Assembly: GCA_934462705.1 (NCBI GenBank)
Contig: CAKSIH010000020.1
Coordinates: forward strand, 1-13,758
Direction of reading: 5' to 3'
Origin: an uncultured Eubacteriales bacterium
GTDB lineage: Bacteria > Bacillota > Clostridia > Oscillospirales > Acutalibacteraceae
Length of the DNA stretch: 13,758 nucleotides
The translations under genes were made by a program, and so were the position numbers. The notes under the pieces are model-generated. The model was given only the letters and a program-made list of their open reading frames with translations. It was not told where the DNA came from and searched no databases. This document shows, piece after piece, positions 1 through 5,067 of the stretch (position 1 is its first letter; every line of letters starts with the position of its first letter).

Positions 1-97
1 TCTCACCTTCTAAATCATCATCTCGTGATAATCTTAAATATAAAGCAGTAATTTTGTTGCTTTGTAAAATATTGTTTGTTTTATTTGACTGTTTCAA
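1..97 (-). CDS. Large serine recombinase, N-terminal fragment (runs off the window)
   Basis: Only the first 32 codons are in the window; the gene continues past base 1. The start is read as TTG at 97-95, with a GGAG ribosome site 9 nt upstream, giving a protein that opens LKQSNKTNNILQ and then ITALYLRLSRDDDLEGE. The segment ALYxRLSRDD is the hallmark beginning of the catalytic domain of large serine recombinases of the TnpX/TndX type, and the serine in RLSRDD matches the nucleophile. Such enzymes excise and insert integrative elements through a covalent phosphoserine intermediate. The TnpW-like gene lies 58 nt upstream on the same strand, as it does in elements of this family. The fragment is intact as far as it can be read, although genes further right in the same element are decayed. 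The family call is firm; the exact subfamily cannot be decided from 32 residues. Confidence 0.82.
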   Translation of the reverse strand, partial: MKQSNKTNNILQSNKITALYLRLSRDDDLEGE

Positions 98-155
98 TTT
101 GCCTTTCTCCTTTCAATAAACAGCCAAACACAATGTTTACAATTTTTCGACTGTT

Positions 156-326
156 TTAAACACCTGAATGCGAATAATTCTGAACTTCTGTTACTAACAA
201 ACGCTTAATTTTATCGGTTAGCGTTTCCCCATTTTCGTCAAAGTAGGAATTAATTATATAAGTTACATTGCCCATTTTAATTTTTCGTTCTTTTGAAAAT
301 GTAATTGTTTCATAATCATTATTCAT
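156..326 (-). CDS. tnpW: TnpW-like small transposon protein
   Basis: This 56-residue protein starts at ATG 326-324 and ends at TAA 158-156. Its core, KMGNVTYIINSYF, then a short acidic stretch, then ETLTDKIKRLLVTEV, follows the pattern of TnpW proteins (IGNTTYIVNSxF..ET..DK...LI) that precede the large serine recombinase in Tn4451-like and related elements. The function of TnpW is not established; its constant position suggests an accessory role with the recombinase. It is probably cotranscribed with the recombinase 58 nt downstream. The ribosome site is weak (a GAGAAA run just upstream), and translation could be low. Identification rests on pattern and context, not on an alignment. Confidence 0.68.
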   Translation of the reverse strand: MNNDYETITFSKERKIKMGNVTYIINSYFDENGETLTDKIKRLLVTEVQNYSHSGV

Positions 327-354
327 GAGATTTCTCGCTTTCTAAATTATTTTA

Positions 355-491
355 AGACACCTCAGCCCAGCGAGTGACCTCGCAGTACTAGTCGTGCACC
401 GAATTAAGTATTAAAATTTAAACTTAATTCACGCAAATAAAATGTTTAGATACTTCAGCCCACCGCTGGTTAAGCGGTAACACACGAATTT
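355..491 (+). repeat. Duplicated 15-nt motif, each copy followed by a hairpin
   Basis: AGACACCTCAGCCCA at 355-369 and AGATACTTCAGCCCA at 448-462 match in 13 of 15 positions. Each runs straight into a small hairpin (370-383 and 462-478), the second sharing one base with its motif. A further related string, GTAACACACGAATTT at 477-491, recurs with one extra C at 761-776. The pattern suggests an internal duplication within the candidate RNA. Confidence 0.6.
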
Positions 492-925
492 CAATTTCCT
501 ACTTATGTTGGGACTGCCTCCATGGCCTGCGACATCATCGGAGCGGATTTCGCTATGAGCGCTTAGCTGCAAACAGCAAAGCTTAAACGCTTCATAGCTC
601 CTCCTTTCCCAAAAAAGGCATGTCCCTGCTAGCTAATGGCTTGTAAACGCACCGTTTTCACGCTAATTTACGGATTATCACCTTTCTGGAGGCCCCTTAT
701 ATGTTCGGACGGTGGCTAGACAGGAGTATCATTATGAATTGCTGGGGTCATAGCGGATTCGTAACCACACGAATTTTATATCTAAATGTTTTGCCGCTCA
801 TCTATAAGGCACATTTTGTTCCTTGAGGTCCATGAAAAGTCGTAAGACTTTTTGGGGAGAGGAAGTGCAGTGGAATTAACTTGCACTAACGATGTCATTG
901 CGCATCTGATAAAACGCTCGTTAGG
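355..925 (+). ncRNA. Candidate large structured non-coding RNA
   Basis: No frame is coding, but the stretch is full of helices. A long-range helix of 15 pairs joins 438-452 to 779-793. Three of its pairs are U-G wobbles that would be mismatches on the other strand, so the plus strand is the RNA. Inside it: 462-467 with 473-478; 510-514 and 516-518 with 622-626 and 617-619; 552-561 with 588-598 (one bulge); 625-633 with 715-724 (one bulge; it shares bases 625-626 with the 510 helix, so junction pairs compete); 643-647 with 667-671; 757-762 with 769-774. Outside it: 370-374 with 379-383, 401-408 with 423-430, 835-841 with 846-852 closed by a GUAA (GNRA) loop, 864-869 with 882-887, and 886-892 with 918-924. 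Size and mobile-element setting recall the ROOL and GOLLD classes, but I cannot assign a class. Ends are approximate; no good promoter or terminator was found. Confidence 0.62.
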
Positions 926-1017
926 AAGCTAAAGTAACTAAGTATTATATATTCAATTTTCAAGGGTCATGTTAGAGAAAAATATTCTCTATATATAGAG
1001 CGTTAAAAAGACAATTT

Positions 1018-1448
1018 TTACACCCCTAAAGCCAAAAAATCGTTCGACAAATTTTTAGCTTATACTATGCTCTATCTATACTTTTTCGTATCGCATTAAT
1101 ATTGACTTTTTTTTAAATCAGCTATTTGCTGTAAGGTCATACCATGAAAATATCTAAGCATAATCCTTTTTTCTGAGTCTTAGGTAACTTATTTATTGCC
1201 TGATGCAATTCTTAATACTAAGAATTTCTTATATATGAAAGCTTTGTAGATTCTTCTTGTAATCCGTGCGGGATTCCACCTTTTTCATAATAGCTGTACT
1301 TTTTTCAATAGAGTTTTCCTGTTTGGACTTACGATTTCTCCAATCTTCTTGCCAACAGCTTTCCTTATTTAAAGTTATATATATTAATATTTACTTCTAC
1401 CTCAATTACTGTTCCGTCATAATTTATTGTTTTAATTTTTCTTTTCAT
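1018..1448 (-). pseudogene. Decayed small sigma-70-like factor of an integrative element
   Basis: A good start (ATG 1448-1446 behind AGGAG at 8 nt) opens MKRKIKTINYDGTVIEVEVN and then stops. The rest continues in other frames: a basic middle segment reading SCWQEDWRNRKSKQENSIEKS, then KRIMLRYFHGMTLQQIADLKKS, and finally, after one more shift, INAIRKSIDRA, with a last piece ending near 1018. The order is that of the roughly 140-residue sigma-70 region-4 proteins of Tn916-like and Tn4451-like elements, where the LTLQxIA...A..KSI.RA segment is the DNA-binding helix-turn-helix. At least three frame changes and several stops make a functional product unlikely. It lies on the same strand as tnpW and the recombinase, as in intact relatives, but is separated from them by the candidate RNA. 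Confidence 0.72.
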
Positions 1449-1456
1449 TCTGAACT

Positions 1457-1493
1457 CTCCTAAAATTTCGTTTTATTTATAAAAAATTAGGAG
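1457..1493. repeat. Inverted repeat containing two opposed ribosome sites
   Basis: CTCCTAA at 1457-1463 and TTAGGAG at 1487-1493 are perfect inverted copies. The left arm is the ribosome site of the decayed sigma factor on the minus strand. The right arm sits before a 13-codon plus-strand frame (ATG 1500, stop at 1541) that ends 9 nt before a terminator. The small frame may be chance. Confidence 0.4.
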
Positions 1494-1550
1494 TAACTAT
1501 GGATAACGAGCATAATAAAAGACCTGCCTTTTTAACGTAATAAAATAGCA

Positions 1551-1601
1551 AAAAGACAGAGAGTTATACCCAAATGGTATATCCTCTGTCTTTCTTTTTT
1601 T
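1551..1601. terminator. Strong, probably bidirectional intrinsic terminator
   Basis: A long hairpin pairs AAAGACAGAG and GTTATACC with GGTATATC and CTCTGTCTTT around a CAAAT loop, with one unpaired base in the left arm. A T-rich tail follows on the plus strand to 1601 and a run of T follows on the minus strand. It separates the sigma-factor region from the gene-poor stretch to its right. Confidence 0.75.
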
Positions 1602-2046
1602 CTGTAATAACTTAATTTTTTTAATACCTTAAAAAGTTCGTATTTTATCTATATTTTTCAACTTATCACCAGTTATTCATATTTATCTATAAAATCTATT
1701 TTTTTGATATATTCTGTTACAAAAACCTAATGACTTTGCCTTATAGATAAATTGTATAAATTTTTTCCTTAATATTCTGTTGAAATGTGGTTGTTAGATT
1801 TTAGGGAATTACTTAGATGAAAGCGTTTTTTGTTTTTATATGTCAATATAAAACAGAATGTAGTATATTGTATTATCATTAAATTAAGGTTTGTTTTTAC
1901 GTGAGAATATATTTTATTTCATGAAAAATATCCTAATAAATTAATATCTTTGTCCTCATTACCGCAATAAATGGCTATTTTTTGCGGTATAGTGAAAAGC
2001 ATAAAAAAAGACTGTTTAACTTATATCGCTAAAAGGTCTTATAATT
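1602..2046. other. AT-rich stretch without a recognisable gene
   Basis: No frame on either strand has a protein-like composition or a start with a ribosome site. The only clear structure is a hairpin with 8-bp perfect arms, TACCGCAA at 1960-1967 and TTGCGGTA at 1982-1989; four more inner pairs (1969-1972 with 1977-1980) continue it after one mismatch. It has no T run on either side and so does not look like a terminator. A TATAAT box at 2040-2045 could be the -10 of the decayed gene starting at 2074, but the expected -35 region is poor. Confidence 0.5.
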
Positions 2047-3000
2047 ATTTCTCACTATAGGAGGAAGGTGAAATTGAAAAGTACGGATAAGCTGATTTAT
2101 TGGTGTACTCATTATAAAAAGTGAAAAGAGAAGTTTTGGGAAATGCCCTGTTTGTGGTAGGTCTTTTAGTGAATTACGTCCGGTTTTTCCTGAAGAACGA
2201 CTTTTATTTGAAATTGTGACGAACAAAAAACCATATCAGTACTTAAAAAGTTCTGTATGGTGTAATAATTCTAACTATTATATTGACAGAGTAGTTTATA
2301 AGTTAAGCTCTGAGGTTTGGAAAAATACAGCTCCTAAAAAAGTCAAAAAACTTCTTGATGAACATAGTCCAGATAATAGATCTGCTTATTTTGATAAACA
2401 TATTAAAAACTTTATTAATGCTAATAAAAAATACTTTGATTACATAAAATTTGAGGCTGTATCTTTTATTCATAAAGTTGTAAAAGATTACGTAGGTCTA
2501 AAAAATATATATCCTTTTCCGGTGATAAGGCTTCAACTGCAAAAGCTGATTTAGTTACTAAAGCTTTAGGGGATCCATCAAATTTGCATTGCTATTGCAA
2601 TACAAGCCTCGAATATCCATATACATTGGAATATATAAAGCGATTACGAAAGAATAAACCTAAAATGATGATTACATATTTTGGTATAAGCTACAGGGAG
2701 ACTATTATCTTCTCTGATTGAAATTGCCAGAGAAAAAACAAGTATATATTGGAGTGTGGGAATAGTACCATCGTCGGTATCTGAAAAACTACCTAAAGGT
2801 GCTCTACGTTAATACTCTGACAAGTGGCAAGTTGAACAGCGATTTTGTGAACATTGACAGACAAGCAGAGAAGATTTTTTCTCGATTGGTAAAGCAGATT
2901 GCAGAAACAGAAGGTATTACAGAAAAGTTGAAACCCATCGATCCAATGCAAATAACTAAAATGATTGACAGATTTCTTCTGCTGGTCATTTCTCACTATA
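2047..3000. repeat. 13-nt direct repeats flanking the decayed PAPS/tnpV segment
   Basis: ATTTCTCACTATA occurs at 2047-2059 and again at 2988-3000. The first copy is just before the ribosome site of the PAPS-reductase-like pseudogene and the second lies in the last codons of the tnpV pseudogene. The copies might mark an insertion or deletion event, or might be chance in AT-rich DNA. Confidence 0.35.
2074..2675 (+). pseudogene. Phosphoadenosine-phosphosulfate-reductase-family protein, broken
   Basis: The gene starts at TTG 2074 behind AGGAGG (2059-2064, 9 nt away) and reads MKSTDKLIYWCTHYKK before a TGA. A frame change then gives KRSFGKCPVCGRSFSELRP, a zinc-finger-like segment, followed by a 112-residue open stretch. 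A second shift near 2505-2512, in an A- and TA-rich run, gives ISFSGDKASTAKADLVTKALGDP and NTSLEYPYTLEYIKRLRKNKPK. This order matches PAPS-reductase-like proteins of Clostridia, which have an N-terminal zinc ribbon and an ATP-pyrophosphatase SGGKDST loop. Here the loop reads SGDKAST, so a loop glycine and the aspartate are lost. The remainder of the catalytic domain is missing, because the sequence turns into tnpV near 2676. Two frameshifts, a mutated loop and truncation indicate a dead gene. Confidence 0.72.
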
Positions 3001-3020
3001 AAGCATTTTTATATGTATAA
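2676..3020 (+). pseudogene. tnpV: Transposon-encoded protein TnpV, broken
   Basis: In one frame the sequence reads FWYKLQGDYYLL, stop (2715-2717), LKLPEKKQVYIGVWE, stop (2763-2765), then YHRRYLKNYLKVLYVNTLTSGKLN and DIDRQAEKIF-like text (NIDRQAEKIFSRLVKQIAETEGITEKLK). This is the standard TnpV order: GDYYxPxLxLPE, IGxWGxRHxRYLK, LYxNLLTSGKLN, DIDRQA, EGITExLK. Two stops and the lack of a start show that it is a remnant. The C-terminal end (after ITKM) no longer resembles the family, although the length to the stop is about right. The gene begins directly where the PAPS-reductase-like pseudogene breaks off, which points to a deletion that joined them. TnpV has no proven function; it marks Tn4451-like and conjugative elements. 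Confidence 0.78.
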
Positions 3021-3032
3021 ATTTCTGCCGGC

Positions 3033-4775
3033 TTATTCTCTCTCCTTTATCGGCGGAATGAAGCTTTCTATCGCACTGCGCAACTTCGGGTGGCGGATGA
3101 CAAAGTGGATTGCCGGAGCTTTCCCCTTGGACACCATAACCCACCGTCCTTCGTGGATCAAAATCTGTAAGTTGTGGAAAGCGTGAGTCATACTCAGTTT
3201 CAATGTGTAATTCGGATTCTGTTCAGCAAAAGCCTTCGCATCGTTCAAATGTGCCATATATTCCTCTTTGCTGTATGCAATATCGGTTTCACAGAATACA
3301 CCTGAAAGTTCCAGAGCAGGTGTATTTTCCTTGAATTCTTCAGGTGTAAAAGCAGGTATCTCATCTTCAATAGTTTCAGATGCAAGGATTGTTGTAACTC
3401 TTTGTCTTTGTGCCTCTGCGTGCTTTTTTATCCTTTGTTTTTGCTTGTTGTCAATGCCATGACGAATAAGAATGCAGTCGAGAAGTTCTTCGCTTATTGT
3501 ATATAGCGGCAGTGTAGATAGAATACTCCGGCGTCTGCCTAGCTCTCTTGTATCAGCAATCAAAAAGGTACTCAGTTCAGTTTCTCGTTCACTGCGATAA
3601 ATGTCCATCAAATGGTAGGCGTTCTTCAGCATCTCTTCCGCTCGCCTCTGGTAATATTCCACCTCTCGTTTGGACTTGGTTAGATAGTATTTCCCGTCAG
3701 CGTGGTATCCGGTAATGGCTTCACCAGAAAGCGCAGCGGCACCGGAAACCTTTAAGAAATGCAGGAAAACATTGTTTTGCACATTTTTGAAGTAGTAAGG
3801 CGAAATCTGACCAGTCATATACATCGGAATCCAGCTCTCAAGACCCAGCATCATCTCATCAAAGGGACGGTCAAGATTATGAATTTGGTTAAGGTGCAAT
3901 CCTTTTTTCAGCATCATCGCCATGCCAAACATCCATTTTTTCGGAAATTCTGAGTCCTTTGCCATTTCTTTCATCGGCATATCGCTATACATTGTCACAG
4001 GAGTCATAGATTTTGAAAGCACCGTTGTCTTCAAAAAATCCAGTTCGCTTTCCATCATTTCATCAATACCAAAATAAGTCTTGGATGTTGGAATTTGAAA
4101 TGGAACAGATGGGATTTTCAACTCATCGAACTTAATGACCTTGATATATTCATTTAGATCAAATTCATCTAGTTTGCTCAGAAATTTAGAAACGCTGTCG
4201 TTTCCCGTTTCCTGTACCGGCTGCTCTAAGAGCCAACTTTTTATTTTCGCGTATCGCACCGGCATGCCATAGATTTTATCGGTATCACAGCCAATAAGCT
4301 TTGCCACGGCAGCGATTTCCTGCGGCGTCTGCATTTTTCTCGCCACAAAGGCGGCAACCGCAGAAGCAAATCGCTCGGCATCACCCGGTTTTCTCGTACC
4401 GTTTCGAATACGGAAAATTGCCGATGTGTCATAATTCGTATATAGACACAGCTGTGTCAGATTAACGTTAAGCGCAGAGAGAAGCGTATTGAAGTTCTGT
4501 CGCAGAAGTTCTTTGTCGGCCGAAACAAAATCTTCACAGGAAACGAAAGACTCTTTGACAGATTTAGAGGTAACATTAGGTATTTCCTTTTGAATAGCTA
4601 TTTGTGCAATGGCACTGCACAATCCTTCAAAAGGCTTTGTCCCAATCTCAGGTACACGTTCGTTATTTCTGTATCGGCTGAAAGATGCCGCTGATATGCC
4701 GGATAAATTACAAAGCTCCTTTGCGGTACAGGAAAGAAGCTCCATATACTCGTTAAGTTTGTGATAAAATTTCAT
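3033..4775 (-). CDS. Large regulator with two N-terminal helix-turn-helix segments
   Basis: A 580-residue protein without a signal peptide or membrane segment. Residues 6-42 (LNEYMELLSCTAKELCNLSGISAASFSRYRNNERVP) and 89-132 (LRQNFNTLLSALNVNLTQLCLYTNYDTSAIFRIRNGTRKPGD) each have the XRE/Cro pattern of helix, TxxELCxxSG or NLTQLCxxTN turn, and SxxSRYRNxxRxP or SAIFRIRNGTRKP recognition helix. The remaining 450 residues are mostly helical, rich in charged and aromatic residues, and match no family I can name. ATG 4775-4773 follows a GGGG ribosome site. The gene diverges from the surface protein at 5068 across 292 nt, so I infer that it controls that gene and perhaps itself. Base composition is clearly higher in GC than in the AT-rich genes around the pair. 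The role in DNA binding is well supported; the signal sensed by the large C-terminal part is unknown. Confidence 0.75.
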   Translation of the reverse strand: MKFYHKLNEYMELLSCTAKELCNLSGISAASFSRYRNNERVPEIGTKPFEGLCSAIAQIAIQKEIPNVTSKSVKESFVSCEDFVSADKELLRQNFNTLLSALNVNLTQLCLYTNYDTSAIFRIRNGTRKPGDAERFASAVAAFVARKMQTPQEIAAVAKLIGCDTDKIYGMPVRYAKIKSWLLEQPVQETGNDSVSKFLSKLDEFDLNEYIKVIKFDELKIPSVPFQIPTSKTYFGIDEMMESELDFLKTTVLSKSMTPVTMYSDMPMKEMAKDSEFPKKWMFGMAMMLKKGLHLNQIHNLDRPFDEMMLGLESWIPMYMTGQISPYYFKNVQNNVFLHFLKVSGAAALSGEAITGYHADGKYYLTKSKREVEYYQRRAEEMLKNAYHLMDIYRSERETELSTFLIADTRELGRRRSILSTLPLYTISEELLDCILIRHGIDNKQKQRIKKHAEAQRQRVTTILASETIEDEIPAFTPEEFKENTPALELSGVFCETDIAYSKEEYMAHLNDAKAFAEQNPNYTLKLSMTHAFHNLQILIHEGRWVMVSKGKAPAIHFVIRHPKLRSAIESFIPPIKERE

Positions 4776-4807
4776 AAAAATTACCCCGTGGCTGTTTATT
4801 TATCAAT

Positions 4808-4836
4808 ATTATAATGGATTTCCTTACAAATGGAAA
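4808..4836 (-). promoter_or_regulatory. Probable promoter of the large regulator
   Basis: On the minus strand a perfect TATAAT (4813-4808) lies 17 nt after TTTCCA (4836-4831), which matches four of six -35 positions. The ATG is 32 nt downstream of the -10. The arms TTTCC and GGAAA around the spacer form a small inverted repeat overlapping the -35 that could serve as an operator. Confidence 0.6.
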
Positions 4837-4869
4837 GAGCTCTCCGCTGTAAAATTCCAAAATAGGCAA

Positions 4870-4896
4870 TTGACACTTTGGGAAATGTGTTAAAAT
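4870..4896 (+). promoter_or_regulatory. Possible promoter of the surface protein with an operator-like inverted repeat
   Basis: TTGACA at 4870-4875 is a perfect -35; the best -10 in range is TAAAAT at 4891-4896, with a short 15-nt spacer. The spacer carries an inverted repeat (ACACTTT, GGG, AAATGTGT; 4873-4890) where a bound regulator would block polymerase. A perfect TATAAT at 4917-4922 is an alternative -10 but has no good -35. Confidence 0.42.
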
Positions 4897-4986
4897 TATA
4901 CTTTGATATATGGTAGTATAATTATGTGGGTTTTGATATACACCGTGAAAAAAAGTCATGATTGTCGACACCTAATCTACCAACTA

Positions 4987-5050
4987 GCGGTTGTATTAAA
5001 TCAAAAAACCATATTGAAACCGCAAATAATTTTAAAGTGACAAAAGTCAC
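4987..5050 (+). promoter_or_regulatory. Two hairpins in the leader of the surface-protein gene
   Basis: GCGGTT at 4987-4992 pairs with AACCGC at 5018-5023, and GTGAC at 5037-5041 pairs with GTCAC at 5046-5050 around AAAA. The second hairpin ends directly before the GGAAAGGAG ribosome site (5051-5059), so it could influence translation. Neither has a T run. No known riboswitch is recognised. Confidence 0.35.
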
Positions 5051-5067
5051 GGAAAGGAGTCAACCAA

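Noticed and set aside
560..615. Minus-strand 10-codon frame (MKRLSFAVCS) behind a perfect GGAGGAG site, like an antibiotic-resistance leader peptide.
   Set aside because: It coincides with both arms of a strong helix of the plus-strand RNA, and no resistance gene or attenuated gene follows.
355..925. Group II or group I intron, RNase P RNA or tmRNA as identity of the structured region.
   Set aside because: No GUGYG start or domain V, no group I P7 core, no GAGGAAAGUCC-type RNase P motif and no tRNA-like ends were found.
1266..1463. Plus-strand 65-residue open frame.
   Set aside because: It is antisense to the decayed sigma factor, lacks a ribosome site and has the composition of a shadow frame.
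1500..1541. A 13-codon plus-strand frame with a TAGGAG site, ending just before a terminator.
   Set aside because: Too short to support without conservation; the ribosome-like site is also one arm of an inverted repeat.
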